A stretch of 64,000 bases of DNA from Arbacia lixula (GCA_963669155.1 OZ022597.1:12153946-12217945); one strand, 5' to 3'. Counted from the stretch's first letter, positions 1-13,566 are shown. Program-made: numbers and translations. The notes: generated by a model from the letters alone, not told the origin.

Positions 1-257
1 AAAAAGCTTCGAACTTATTCGGATGGACAGGAAGACAAGGAACTGCTTCTTAAAATTGACAGATTATGTTAAGTGCGAGGAGTGATCAAGATTATGGGTA
101 ATTTTTTTTTAAGATATCAATTGTGACGATTGTCATCTCCGATACAATTAGAAACGACCCAACAAAGTGCAGATTATCCCAGCAAAGCCTGATTATAGCA
201 ATAGTTACAAATAGCTTACAACGAGTGACAGCAAGAGAGATGGCGGGTGTATTTTTG

Positions 258-382
258 TATGTGTGTGTGTGAATGTGTGTGAAATAGAGAGAGAGAGACA
301 GACAGAGAGAGAGCGAGAGAGAGAAGAAGAAGAGGAAGAAGAAGAAGAGGAAGAAGAAGAAGAGGAAGAAGAAGAAGAGGAA

Positions 383-417
<35 letters not shown>

Positions 418-566
418 AGAAGAAGAAGAAGAAGAAGAAGAAGAAGAAGAAGAAGAAGAAGAAGAAGAAGAAAAAGAAGAAGAAAAAGAAGAAGAAGAAG
501 GAGAAGAAAAACAAGAACAAGAACAAGAACAAGAAGAAGAAGAAGAAGAAGAAGAGGAAGAGATAA
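258..566. repeat. compound GT / GA / GAA microsatellite
   Basis: A short GT run passes into GA and then about 240 bp of GAA/GAG triplets with few interruptions. The plus strand is almost pure purine. Long reading frames across it (poly-Glu on plus; poly-Phe, poly-Ser and poly-Leu on minus) only reflect the repeat and are not genes. Confidence 0.95.
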
Positions 567-1603
567 ATATAATATAGAGATAATGGGGAGGGGAGGCATT
601 GATAGTAAATGACACAGAAAGATTAATATCTAAACATAATTATTCTCGGAATTAAGATCATGAGGTCACATGCGCTATTTTTGTAGAATTCTAACCCATA
701 CCACACTGTAAGACGTAACTTCAACCCGAGGGCTGTTTGGTAAGCTTCATTATGGTAACCCTGCCTTTTCGTCCAGGAAAATGCGGGCTCAGTGAGGGTT
801 TGGAGATTAGTTTTTTTTTATCCATTTCATCAACATTAGTGGTAGAGTATCAATTCTACAAAAGTCATGAAACTATACATGACATAAACCCTAACAATGA
901 CATGAGAGACATCTCACATTTATAGCTTAACGAACCTTTCCAGAAAAAGTAGAACAACCATCCTTGTCTATACGTTTTAAACACCTCTTTCGTAGCGGCC
1001 ATGCTGTAACATTTAAATACGGTATTGCACCGGTCAGTGCGCTGGTCAGCGGGACCTCACTTGCCTCAACGCATCATTGCGGCGCGGAGAGCTGTGACGT
1101 GGGCTGTAGCTGTCTTCATTCTTCGGTCTCATTGGATACAGGACAGGTCATCCAAAACCTACTTGAAATCTAGCAAATAAAATGATTTAAGTTCCCTGTC
1201 CTAATATTAATAGGAAAGTTCTTACATATTTTTTCTTCATATTTTAAATTCATTTTACGTGGTATTTACAAATCAATATTTTGTTGACCAATAGGAGGGC
1301 TACATTCCTTTCAAATGATGACTGGAGCAAGTTAAGGGAATACCGCATTTGGCACCCTTTCTAATTATCAACCTAGAAATTGTTGTGCATCGTCGTGCGT
1401 CGCAGTTCGTCGTAGTCTTGTAAGGTCATTGTGGGTTGGTCCTTATAGAGTTTTCCTTCGCTTCGTCACCAGGTTGACGTAGCTTAATTCAAATCCACCA
1501 TTAATCCTTTAATCTTGATCCCAGAAGAAAAATCTAAATCTCATTCCAAGCCAGAATATTGTGGTGTGATTTATCAGAGTCCGATGATGTACAGTATGTA
1601 TAG

Positions 1604-1604
<1 letters not shown>
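567..1604. other. gene-free stretch, no recognised feature
   Basis: AT-rich, apparently single-copy sequence. I see no open frame with protein-like composition, no RNA gene and no terminal repeats. Short frames near 737-925 and 964-1173 have no family resemblance. Confidence 0.5.

Positions 1605-1635
<31 letters not shown>
1605..1635. repeat. (GA)n microsatellite
   Basis: About 15 GA units, followed by a short GC/GT alternation. Confidence 0.9.
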
Positions 1636-1640
<5 letters not shown>

Positions 1641-3318
1641 GTGTGGTCACGCGACAGAACAGGTCATCAGTAAGTTGAAGACTAGTTAGGTTTGTCCAAT
1701 CGATTAGAACCATAATGACGAGGATAAAGTAGCATAATTCAGGTGTTCACAATATCATTTAAATGCTGATTGTAGGATTTGTGTGTATTGCTGGTGAAAA
1801 AATACACCTTGGCAAATAAAATGTTAAAATATAACGACACTTGGGTAGTTGTAGATATTGTTTTGAAGAAAGGGTTGCCCTTTGAAAGGTAAAACAAATT
1901 CATACAAATCGCGGAAAATGGAACAAAATACTGTTTTAGAGCTTCTCACTCTAAAATAGGACCATAAACTGACTTAAAGAGGAGTAATAGCGATTGCTTT
2001 TTTTTGAGGAGGTTTGGATGGGTCATTCAAAACCTCCCGTTTCTTGGAGCGTAGGACAATCACTGTTTGTCAAGCAAAGGAGAATACTTTGTTAATGTGT
2101 GAAAAAAATCTCAATACTCGCGACGCTATTTTATTGACTGAACCCAAGAAGAACATTTAACATAAATAAAATATACAAATACATATTTTACTAATAATTT
2201 AAACGTTTATATTTGTCTCTTTTTGTGTTTTTACAAATAAACGCTGAAAGAGACTGCCACTTGATTTCAAACTTCGTCTAAGTACAACTGTACCAGATAG
2301 ATTATAAATATATACAGACAGAATGTCTAAGATGGTTGTGTGGTCTTCTGATATGTCTGAGTACGTCTGCGATTTGGTGATTTGCAAGCAACGGTCAGAC
2401 CGAAGACGTCCGTCCGTTTGCTGATAGACGGTACGTACAGGTTGGTCAAGCTGTCCGGAATGATGATTGATATCAATAATTTTCCAGTTATGAGAATAGG
2501 AGGGAAGGCAAGTCAAGCGACCATTGTCGCATGTAAGTAGAACAATGATTGATTCTGACAGAAATGGAATACTGTGAGCATGAAGAAGGTAGATGTGGTA
2601 AGATCTGGGATCGAGATGCAGGAAGGAACATGTTATTTTATTAAGCCATCATGCGCCCTCCAACAACATCAACAACATCCACGAAACGGTTGCAATATCA
2701 AACGCAATGAGGCAATACACCAAAATAGCAGTGTATCGGACGGCCGCAATACAAAAACAAGCACAAAGAAACAAAAGCAATAGTGCAGGGCGCCGCGCTG
2801 TAAGAGTTGAAACATTAATGCATTACTAGGCCCCATTGTTGCGTCATAATGCCTGAGCTGAGTCGTCTAATTTAAGCGCACACCTGTCCGTTGACAAACG
2901 TTGTACATGAATCACTACGCGCCTGTCATTGTCTTACGTGCGTCACATGACCCAGATTAATCCGTCTTTCATCCTGTCAGACTCTCCCCGACACCGAATT
3001 ACTCCTGTATTGTACGATGGGATTGTTGGCGAAATATTCCTTAGAAATCTCGATACTCCATTCCACTAATTCTATTTAGACCGAAGAAGCTGATGCGACA
3101 TAACACTGCAAAATAGAAGAAGTCGCAACCGTTGAAGAATTTGCAGTGTTAGCATAAGTGAAATTAGTGAGTATAGTAATAGGAGCATTATCGAAAGAGA
3201 AGTATACTAGAGTGTTAGCAGTAATTATATGAAATAAACGAGATAGAAGGAGAAGTAGAAGTAGCTAGTGGTAGCTACGAAGAAGTCTCTCTCTTTTCCT
3301 CTCCTCGTGTGTTGTGGA
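1636..3318. other. gene-free stretch, no recognised feature
   Basis: I see no supported gene or repeat here. The frames at 2199-2516 (minus) and 2574-2783 (plus) are short and resemble no family I know. Confidence 0.5.
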
Positions 3319-3841
<523 letters not shown>

Positions 3842-4872
3842 TGTACCCACGGTATTTCAAAAAAGTACAAAGCAATACAGACTGTGCTTACACCCGTATA
3901 TTGATATACTGAAGGCTGAGATAATATCAAATGAATTAAACAATCTGCAATAACATCTTTATCTGCCTCTGACGTATATCGGCGGATTTGAAAGGATTAG
4001 ACATAAACCCTGCAAAACAGCTCCTGTGTAAGTTACGAATATAAGATTTCATAGACTTAATCAGCGCTAATTACTGTGTTTTCCGAAATAATTGTGTTAA
4101 TGCGCAGTTACGATCGACTTGAATCAATCGCCAGTCTAGTTTTTTTTGTTTGATTGTTTGCTTGTTCATGAAAGTAGTTCTTAGATGTCTCTGACATTGA
4201 TTTATGAATTAGTTAAAGTATTCATTTGTGTTTGTTGTCTTGATTTTCATTGTGTTGCTGTGTTATTTTGTGTTAACAAATGCGCCTTGTTTTTTTTTAA
4301 TTGTATGTAAGGCCCCTTGGTCTGTTGGTAGATCAGTTATCTAACTGAAAGGGCAACCCTGCTGAAATAAAACGTTGATAAATAAATAGATAAATGAATC
4401 CACTGTCTTTAATGCACAAAGTTCTAATTGAGAGCAATAACAATCGCTTGAAATGATAAAGAATATCACTGAAAAAATTATGAAAAACACGTTGTTGACG
4501 GGGATACATACACGAATATGTACTAGTAAATGCGGCAACTTCAATCCCTTTTTCTTCTGTCACTGCCTCTGTCTATCCAACCCAACCTCCTCTCTTATCC
4601 GGCCCTCTCTCTCTCCCGCTTTATGCTCGTAACCTAGGTGAAATTACATTGCAAAGGTTTGTTCAGGAAATCGAATCAATTGAAAACAATTGTCAGACGG
4701 CTGCCAGAATTTAATCATACAAAAATGCATGTTATTACGTCTGTGAGTGGGCGACTAAACTTTACAGCCTGCCAAGAAACCGGTAAGTTACGTCTTCAAG
4801 AAATGAAATCAATGCCCTTGAATGTAAGATTAGAACAAGGGGCGCAAAACGGACAAAAAGGATATTTCCTTA
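3842..4872. other. gene-free stretch
   Basis: AT-rich sequence without a convincing frame, RNA gene or repeat. The frame at 4638-4883 has no recognisable domain. Confidence 0.5.
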
Positions 4873-4965
4873 TTAACACGTAAGGCTCCCTCGATGCTTC
4901 TTGGCACACGTAACACACACTAATCTTAATATAGGCAGTATTTTGGTCGGCATATGAAGGGTTAA
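4873..4965 (-). mobile_element. 93-bp TTAA-bounded short element
   Basis: The interval starts and ends with TTAA. Read on the minus strand it matches the layout of the family defined by the copies at 22948-23267: a TTAACCCTT start, a GTGTGTGTTACGTGTGC core and a TTAA end. TTAA at both ends is what piggyBac-like elements leave. At 93 bp it cannot code for anything. Confidence 0.55.
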
Positions 4966-5889
4966 TGTGCTCTCTTAAATCTATTTGCCTTTAACACCAT
5001 TCCTCCCCTTTGTAACTTCTGTGATAATACACATAATTGTATTCTATTAGAGCAATCCAATATCAGATGTCAGAACGAAGGCCAACATGTCAATTATAGA
5101 TGTGTACTTGGCATGATTCCTTACTTTACTAAAACACATTTATTTCTTTGGTCTTGACCACTCAGCACAGAACAATGTGAATCCCAAAGTGGCCTCAATG
5201 AAGATTGAACGAATGCTATTGTTATAGATGGCTTCGTTCATTTGTACTCCAGCGCATAAAAAACCTTCATGTTCATGTAGGCTCACTTCACTCCTAAAAT
5301 TCAACCATGTTTTGGATCAATTCACAACGGAACTAATTAGATATCTAACATCCTTCCAAGTTGCTAACATTTTGAGTTCGTTCCGACAATGTGAAAATGA
5401 TTAATGAATTGATTTTTTTTAATGAGAAACATACAGCTACCTGTATCTTGATAATATAAATCATTTTTTTTGTATCATGTTACTAATCTTTCAAATTAAG
5501 AGAATAATATCGCGACATTTCAATTGGCATAAGGCTTCGCTTGGGTGATTCATGTGGAAGCATCGGTCCACCTTCTTCTTTTGTTATGTTTCACATCAGT
5601 TTATCTGTGGCCTCTAGGGAGAACAGTGCTTTTTTTTTTTTTTTTTACAAAAAAAGACTGAATAAATAAATAGACATAAGAAGTTAATTACATAGAGATG
5701 GGAAATTAATAAATCGAGTAATCATTTATCTGTCTATCAATCCATCTCTCACTGTCTCTATGACGCTCTGTCTGTCTGTTTGTCTGCCTCTCTCTCTGTC
5801 TATTATATATATATATATATAATGATAATCGCCTCTTATGTATATAGCGCATTCCTAGTACAAGGTATTACCCGAAGCTGGCTTTTGTT

Positions 5890-5891
<2 letters not shown>

Positions 5892-5958
<67 letters not shown>

Positions 5959-5985
5959 GGAGAGTGGGCGAGAGAGAGAGAGCCA
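5892..5985. repeat. (GA)n microsatellite
   Basis: About 45 GA units with a few AAA and GGG interruptions. A short AT run lies just upstream at 5803-5821. Confidence 0.95.
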
Positions 5986-6275
5986 GTATGTCCTGTATCT
6001 GACTCATCCCTGTTCACTGATGTATTCAATCTGTTAATCCTTTTATTAATTAGACAGTAATTGACAAGGAAGTATCCATTCTTGAACGTAATGCCAAGCG
6101 ACACAAATGGAGGCCATTGTGTACGTCTAACCTTTCCTACGATCATTACTCGATCGAACAATCAATTCAACTAGTACAATCAATGTGTTAGGAATGAATT
6201 GGTATGTCGAGTCATATATCAGTCAATATGTATGGCAGTATGGAATTATGATTCTTGACTGTAATGCAATGCAGT

Positions 6276-6490
6276 ATAGCCTAAGTACTAGGCTGTGATT
6301 GACACAACCCAGTCTATTAACAATTCAGTCTGGCAAAACAGACTACGCCCTTATCCCATCGTAGCTCCTCGGACTCCTTGAATTTCCCATTCAGACATGT
6401 CAGAGCGAGGATGGGATTAGGGAATAGTCTGTGTTACCAGACATAGTTGCTAACAGACTGGGTTGTGTCCATGTACCTCACAGCCTACTA
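6276..6490. mobile_element. palindromic MITE, family P1, copy 1
   Basis: Two inverted arms of about 75 bp flank a short centre. The left arm contains GGCTGTGATTGACACAACCC and the right arm holds its partner, ending in a CTCACAGCCT block. The same arms occur at 21617-21830, 23268-23459 and 34257-34477. The right tip is eroded (CCTACTAAGG in place of the CCTGGTACC of copy 2). There is no coding capacity. Confidence 0.8.
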
Positions 6491-6958
6491 AGGTCGGTTA
6501 TAGTGCTTCAACCCGAGCGCAACCGTCTTGATGTACCGGAGTGATATGATCTGATAGTCTGGATGAGTCAGGCCCACTACATCCCACATACTCAGACCGC
6601 AATGACCCCGCCAGCCTAGTTGCGGTTCGAGCTAATCCAGCCCTCCCTCCTACCATGCCAATGTAATTGGTAACAGTTCGCTTACTGACAGGGCCGTAGT
6701 GTTCGCATTGACAGGAGCAGTGTGGACGTTCTTTAACATTAATTAACATCTAATTAATTATCTAGCCTGATCAGAAGTCTGGTAGTAATCACTTACAGTT
6801 AAAAGATATCTTTCCTCCATTAACTACTGAATGATGAAGCTATTGACTATAGTAACTGCTAACTAAAGTCAAAAGACGCGTTTATCCTTCCAATGACTAG
6901 TTGAGCCGAGTCGGAGGGCGCTATTCAAAATAATACTTTCTCCATACCACATAAAGAG

Positions 6959-7124
6959 GGAAGTCATCCCAAAATGCACCGGGGAGCGACATCCGGATTT
7001 TGTTTTCAATCATGTCCACTTCCGGTCTCATTCACTAGTGCTCTACACCATGTATACAGGAAACGGACATGACTTCAAAAAAAATCCGGATGTTGCTGCA
7101 CGGTGCATTGTGAGAGGACTTTCC
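6959..7124. mobile_element. 166-bp palindromic MITE-like element
   Basis: The left arm (about 6959-7025) and the right arm (about 7060-7124) are inverted copies. They share ACATCCGGATTTT, AATGCACCG and TCATGTCC blocks in matching order. AAGAG sits immediately outside both ends (6954-6958 and 7125-7129), a plausible 5-bp target duplication. No other copy was seen in the window. Confidence 0.65.
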
Positions 7125-7328
7125 AAGAGACGAGGTATGAAGAAATTTTCGTTGTTCAGGCTGTACATGATGTAAGCATTTTACTCCGGCAAGTAAACAA
7201 ATAAAACAAAAGTAGTAAACACCAGTTATAACCAGCAGCTAAAATTCGCTGACCCGCAACAATTATGAAAACAATATATACAGCTTTAGTTCTCAGCAAA
7301 TGGAACCCCAGGGCCGTTCCTTCCCGCT

Positions 7329-7390
7329 CTCTCACCCCCCCCCCCCCCCCCCCTCCATTCCCCCTCCCCCTGCCTCCTCCTCCTCTTCCC
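7329..7390. repeat. poly-C / CCT-rich tract
   Basis: A homopolymer of about 18 C followed by degenerate CCCCT/CCTCCT runs. Confidence 0.9.
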
Positions 7391-8068
7391 TGGAGATCGC
7401 GGGGGAGTTATGACTTTCTAGTGAAACTTCCTATTACTAACCCGGCACCTGAGATGTGGTTTTCATTGTTTTAATCGAACGATCTTTAGCCCACGATAAT
7501 TATAGGCACCGTTTCATCTATGGCGTTTATACCCCGATGAATTAATTTCGTCGCAAAAGGTGTTGTCTACCGACATATCGGTGCTAAAGTCGTTTTTCAC
7601 ACTTTATAGAATTTATCGTGTTGGGGGATGGGGTAGGGATGAAGTTTATACTCAGTATATCTTGGAGTAATGCACAGGGCTAAAGGTATGTTAAACAAAA
7701 ATGAAGATAGTTGAAGGAGTTATTCTGCGGATGACGGACAGAGCACACTGCCCAAAACGTCGAGACTGATTCTCCCTCTTTCAGATTTTGAAAGAAACCT
7801 ATAGTTAGTTGCAGAACTGACTATAACTTTTCTACATTTTTCTCATTCCTTTTCTTTCTTTTCTCTTTATCACTGCTTTGTGACTAGTTCACAACTCTCA
7901 TCAACACCCACCCTCTTCTTCTACCTCCATTCCATCCCATTTATTTTCGGTTTAAAACACCGAAAACTAAAGCTAAAAATAGTTTTGTGTAAGTGTTATG
8001 AAATATAAAAATTCACCTCTCCTTTTTTCACTTTTCACTTTCCTTTCCTTTCTTCACCCCATAAGTGG

Positions 8069-8145
8069 GACAATTATCCGAAAGAATACAACCACACGGT
8101 GTTACGGAAAGTTTTACTATTTTCTAAATAGTATTTATTAGTAAA
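8069..8145 (+). repeat. 75-bp dispersed repeat, copy 1
   Basis: Resembles 26724-26798 in the same orientation. Both contain ATTATCCGAAA- or GTTATCCGAAA-like starts, then AACCACA(C/T)GGT, and end in AAATAGTATTTAT. Origin unknown, perhaps a transposon fragment. Confidence 0.6.
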
Positions 8146-8335
8146 AATGAAGATGCAAATCAATGACTGCGGTACCCAACCAGTCCCTCATTCTTTGTAA
8201 TGCTGCCAAATAATGATTGATTTTTAGCACGCAATAGTTAAATGTTAAATGTTCCCAACTGTTGGTTGAATCCAAAAATATTTTCACGTACCATTAAAAG
8301 CTTTTCCCGGGTGAGTCTTCATCGAAAGTATAGAA

Positions 8336-9281
8336 AGAGGGGGGGGGGGGGGGGGGTTGCGCACCCATCATTCATCAACGCCCTCGCGAGCTAGACGAGC
8401 CCCCTTCCTCATGCTCATACAAAGTGATTTTCTATGGGGTGGGGTATCTACGTATCGTCCCCATCAAATAATTATCAACGCCCTCCCACACTAAATGTGC
8501 CTCTGGCGTTTTAGATGCCTCACCGTCCCCATCACGTATCAACGCTCTTCGAGATAGACGTGCCCCCCCCCCCCCCCCCTCTCATCATACTTATGCAAGG
8601 TAATTTTATAGGTGGGAGGGGAGAAGGGGGGAAGGTAGCATGTTCACAAAAAAGTACAGCTACAAGGAGGGGTTTTTTGGTGGGGTGGGTGGGGGTATCC
8701 TCATCACATTTTCAACACCCTCCCATGCTAAATGTTCCCCTTTTTGTTTTAGCCCCCCCCCCCCTCACACACACACACAATCACGAATCAACGTCATAGC
8801 AAGGTAAACGTGCCCCTATGTATGTAAGTATGTTCATAGAAAGTACAGCTACGAGAAGGGGGTAGTGGTGGTGGTGGTGGTGGTGGTGGGGGGGGGGGAA
8901 TCCCCATCATATATCCACACTCCGCAGCGCTTAACGTGTCCCCATTTTGTTTAAGGTCCCCCACCGCCCCTACCCACATATAAACGCCCCTAGAAAGCTA
9001 GACATGCCCCTAATGATGGGAGGGGGGGGGTATCCCCATCATATATCAACACTCTCATGCGCTAAACGTGTCCCCATTTGTTTAAGATCCCCACCGCCCC
9101 TATCCACATATCAACGCCCCTAGCAAGCTAGACATGCCCCTAATGATGGGAAGGGGGGGGGGGCTATCCCCATCATATATCAACACTCTCACACGCTAAA
9201 CGTGTCCCCATTTGTTTAAGGTCCCCCACCGCCACTATCCACATATCAACACCCCTAGCAAGCTAGACGTACCCCTAATTT
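8336..9281 (+). repeat. G/C-rich satellite array, ~132-bp units
   Basis: Tandem units share TCCCCATCATATATC, a GCTAAACGTGTCCCCATTT-like block, CACATATCAACGCCCCTAG and AAGCTAGACATGCCCC. The TCCCCATC anchor falls at 8901, 9033 and 9166, giving a period of 132-133 bp. More diverged, longer units precede it from 8336. Each unit carries a homopolymer run of 8-20 G or C, plus a GGT run at 8863-8888. Confidence 0.85.
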
Positions 9282-9851
9282 TAGACCGAGGGTTCACTCT
9301 TCACCCGACTCTTGGGATTACCCATGTGGTCCGATGACTCACCGAAGCTCACCCGGAATGTATCGGGCAACCTCTGGCGTAACATTATCTTATCTCTCCG
9401 CTTCCCTCCCAAAGTCGCGGCTCTAATTTTACCCAGGTTCGTGACATTGGGGTAGAAAAGATCGTGAAGGTTTTGAATCTCAAGTCTCATTAAAGGAACA
9501 ACGAAGATTCCGCCGAGTAGCGAAAAGTGGCTTTGTCTCACACAAATAATATAGGCCTCCTACTGCGAGTTGTTGTTCAAATGCAAAAAAAAAAAAAAAC
9601 ATTGGTACAGTGGTTATCGTATCAATTATAGAACCATAATCCATTGTTTCAAATTAGTAAGTGCTATGGACAGATTTATTTCAATTTAAACCCAGTATCT
9701 ATATATCTATGTACACAACTGTCTGTTTGTTTGTGTGTATGTGTTGGGGTGGGTGGGAAGGTGAAGATGAACTATAATTATAAATAAATTTTTAAGCGTC
9801 TTTGCGTGATATGCGTGCATTACGTGTGCAGGGGAAGGATGAATAGTTATA

Positions 9852-9950
9852 TTAACCCTCTAGGCGTTATTGAGGCATTGCTGTACAAGTAGGCTAATAC
9901 ACACATATCCCCCATAAGGGTTTCACATTGATTTGCGTGGGAAGGGTTAA
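9852..9950 (-). mobile_element. 99-bp TTAA-bounded short element
   Basis: Bounded by TTAA at 9852-9855 and 9947-9950. Inner ends are CCCTCTAGGCG on the left and GGGAAGGGTTAA on the right. A TTGAGGCATT block matches the family seen at 20090 and 23061. Confidence 0.55.
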
Positions 9951-11327
9951 ATGACTGTGTTACGCATGTTAAAGGTAGCCCGTCCCTTTTGCAGATCTAA
10001 TTCTGAAAGTTCCCTGACTTTGTCATTATTTGAAAGAGTAGCTTTATAACCTTTCCCTGGAATCGAGAATCGACAAAGCGTAATAGTATTGGTGGATTAA
10101 TATTCGATAATTATCGAGTTTCCTTTTTTTGTGCAACGAAAATAGGCAAATCCTCGTGAAAACTAGCTAGATTTTCATTTATTCTAAGGAAGTTGTAGTA
10201 CCTCAGACCTTACAATTTCACAGTTGGTATCCCTAAGATACGTGGTAAATATGTGCAAACTTAAAACTTTCATGAAGTTTGCAGATGTTTGTAAAAAGGG
10301 ACGGGGCATCTTTAAGTGAGAATCGACATGAATGCAGACACACGCGGAGGGATAAATCACGTAATGCCCAGATTATCTGATTCTTGATGATTACGTTAAT
10401 CCTCAGATTAACATGATTATCCGACTGCTGATTGCAAAGCAGTCGTTGTGCTAAATGTGTGTCGAGGATTGAATTTAAGTGGTGACGACCGTAATTTCAA
10501 AGATGGTTAACCCCTCGGTAATGAAACCACGAAAGGTGCATTGAGTTATTGCACATTCATGAGATCAAGAGAGTTGCGTTATAGGAATAGGAATGTTATA
10601 GGAATCACCGCATTTGGATAGAATACCCTACTGTAATTGGTTGTCTTTCTCCATTAGCGATATTATTCAGATTTAAGTCAATACATCAAATCTATGAAAT
10701 TCCAGTTAATATGGTTAATAAATATAGTAAAACATTTAATTGGGAGATGCACACATCGTTATTTAGATTATTTCAATTAATACATACCCGCATCAGCGAT
10801 TACCGCCTTGTACATGTTGTGTGGGCAGGATTGTTTGAAAGAAATGTGTGTGGAAGCAAAAGGTGTTTCATGATTCTTCGTCCAAACCTTAGCTGCGATT
10901 TTTTTTTCTTTGACAGTCAGCTCCGAAATGTTCGATACAAATTGACTTTTTAAAGTTAATAACCAAATTAGTCATCTCTGTTGCCACCCCTCTGCACCTC
11001 AATATTTAATATAGTGCTGACGCATAGCAAATGTTACATCAATATTATGATTGGTATCATAAGTCATCAAAGCAAAACAACAGGCGAAGGTACTGGGGCA
11101 CCCTAATGTTGTTTTACAAAATGGGGACAGTCCCACCTCGTGTAATGGGAGCCCGTTGCCCCTATCTTAGTACCCTCTCGTGTTCTTACTGCTTCCTCCC
11201 TCGTCTATCGTCTTGCCTCTCTCCTGTTAATATCTTGCTCCCCCTTTCTCTCCCTCTTGCTCCCCTCGCCCGCTATATTGCTCGACAATTTATTTCTGTC
11301 TTAACCCCTTTTGCTTCCTCATCCCGT
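9951..11327. other. gene-free stretch
   Basis: No supported gene. The frame at 10711-10953 (plus) is AT-rich and shows no domain. The stretch ends in pyrimidine-rich DNA that leads into the next microsatellite. Confidence 0.5.
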
Positions 11328-11329
11328 CC

Positions 11330-11365
<36 letters not shown>

Positions 11366-11368
11366 GCC

Positions 11369-11403
<35 letters not shown>

Positions 11404-11422
11404 GCCTCTGTCTCTCTCTGTC

Positions 11423-11475
<53 letters not shown>
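11328..11475. repeat. (CT)n microsatellite with GTCT variants
   Basis: CT dinucleotides with interspersed TGTCTG. Long Ser/Leu frames on plus and Arg/Glu frames on minus are repeat artefacts. Confidence 0.95.
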
Positions 11476-11480
<5 letters not shown>

Positions 11481-11965
11481 CACCCTTTCTCCCTCTCTCC
11501 CCCATTCCCGCCTCTTTCTCTCCTGCTACCCTGGACCTCAAACTAAACCATACTTCAGCGAGGGCTGATGAGATGTGCCTTTACTATTATTAAACACATT
11601 TCCAAGATTTCAAGTTCAGATTCGTCATGTTCGTTAAGAAACTCGATTGCAATCCTTAAAGATCTATGTAATTCGCTTAATCATTAACACGGAACGATGA
11701 TAATGATTCAGCTTATAATTTAGGAAGACAATTCTGATATTGCTTGTTACGTCTTCAACACGATTATGGTTATGTGGTTGTTTCATTCCAAAGGATTTGT
11801 ACTTTATAAGTTCCCATGTGAAATAGGAGAAATGAGTGAGATAAAAATAAAGTCAGTGAAAATTGAGTCAGATTCATAATCAATATAAGTGATAAATTAC
11901 CCTCCCCCTCTATAGATACATATTTGTAATATGTAAGTGTATTTTTCTTTTTGTCCATATTTCCG

Positions 11966-11968
<3 letters not shown>

Positions 11969-12015
<47 letters not shown>
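11969..12015. repeat. (CT)n microsatellite
   Basis: An almost pure CT run of about 23 units. Confidence 0.95.
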
Positions 12016-12019
<4 letters not shown>

Positions 12020-12763
12020 CCCTCCATATCTTTCCCTCGCTCTCCCATCATCCTCCTCTCTTTCCCCTACCACTTACTTCGTCTGCCTACTCCCTCATAA
12101 CCCCCATGTTTTCGGTCTGTAATCCTGTCTTCCTGTCTGTTCCTGTCTCCCACACCCCCCTCTCCTGTCTCCTGTCCGTCTCACAAACGTGGAGCTTGCC
12201 TCGCCTCCGGTACACAAATCACAAAGTCACGGCATCGGGGTAGGCCTATCCGCCAAGGGTAGGTGAAGGCTTATCCGGGCCAGGGGAGTGGAAGGGAGGG
12301 GGGGGGGGGTATGCTTCATCCATGCCGGTAATATTTCCCCCTCACCCTATCCCTCTCCCCTCCTCTCTCACCCCTCATAGACGTGCTCAAGGGAATGCAG
12401 GATACTTACTATTTCTAGTTCATGACATAATGTATGCTAAACTGAAATTCCCTTTCTTTCCCCTATCATTCGGGCCATTCAACATAGTGTGTGTTAGACC
12501 TGTTACACTATTGATATACTTTTATTTTTTTTCATCTGTAACTTTGTTGTAATTATTGTTGTATAATTCGTTCTTTGCATCATTTGTCTATCGAGTTAAC
12601 AAATAAGACAATTTAACTGAATTCAATTCACATGTTGATACAAATATCAGCCGTCAAACCTTTACTTTCCAATATGAAATGTTTGTATTCCTATATCTGA
12701 ATTTGTGTTTCCACTACGTTTCCGGCTATATATTCTACAATATTCCCATTTCTTATCATCGCC

Positions 12764-13566
12764 TTTCTTCTTCTTCTTCTTCTTCTCCTTCTTCTTCTTC
12801 TTCTTCTTCTTCTTCTTCTTCTTCTTCTTCTTCTTCTTCTTCTTCTTCTTCTTCTTCTTCTTCTTCTTCTTCTTCTTCTCCTTCTTCTTCTTCTTCTTCT
12901 TTCTTTCTTTCTTTCTTTCTTTATTTCTTTCTTTTCACCTTGTTCATCTCCTTTATCTTTCCTTTATCTGTTCTTCTTATTTGTCTGTCCTTTCTTTCCT
13001 GTGTTGTCTTAGTCCTTTCTTCGTGTTTTTCTTTTCTCTCCCCCGTTCCCCTTCCCTTTCCTCTTTTGTTTCTCTTCCTTCAATCTTGTATTTTGTATTA
13101 GTAGTTATGCTATTCGCCTTGTTGCTTTTTTCCTCGTTATTCTTCTTTTCCTTCTTCTTCATGTTTGTGTTCCTTAATCATTTTGTTTTTCTTAGTTTTT
13201 CTTGTCTTCCTTGTTTCAGATGTTCTTTTTTCTCTCTCCCTCTTTCTCTTGTTCTCCTCGGTAGAATTCTCCTTCTCCTCCTCCCTCTCCCCTTTCTTCT
13301 TCTTTTTTTTTTTTTTCTTCTTCTTCTTCTTCTTCTTCTTCTTCTTCTTCTTCTTCTTCTTCTTCTTCTTCTTCTTTCTCTCTCTTTGTCTTCTTCTCCT
13401 TGGTAGAATTCCCCTTCTCTTCCCCGCCCTCCTCTTTCTTCTTCTTCTTCTTTATCATCTTCTTCATCGTCTTCTTCTTCTTCTTCTTCTTCTTCTTCTT
13501 CTTCTTCTTCTTCTTCTTCATCATCATCATCATCATAATCATTGTCATCATCATCATCATCATCAT
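12764..13566. repeat. long TTC / TCA pyrimidine array
   Basis: Three TTC arrays (12764-12900, 13300-13376, 13437-13518) are joined by TTTC, CTTT and CT-rich DNA and end in an ATC/TCA run (13519-13566). The strand is almost pure pyrimidine for 800 bp. The 233-aa and 264-aa frames through it consist of Phe, Leu and Ser and are not genes. Confidence 0.95.

Noticed and set aside
5793-5870. TA run followed by TATAGCGCATTCC, similar to tails of CR1/L2 elements
   Set aside because: Only about 40 bp of resemblance and no upstream coding or structural match; too short to call an element.
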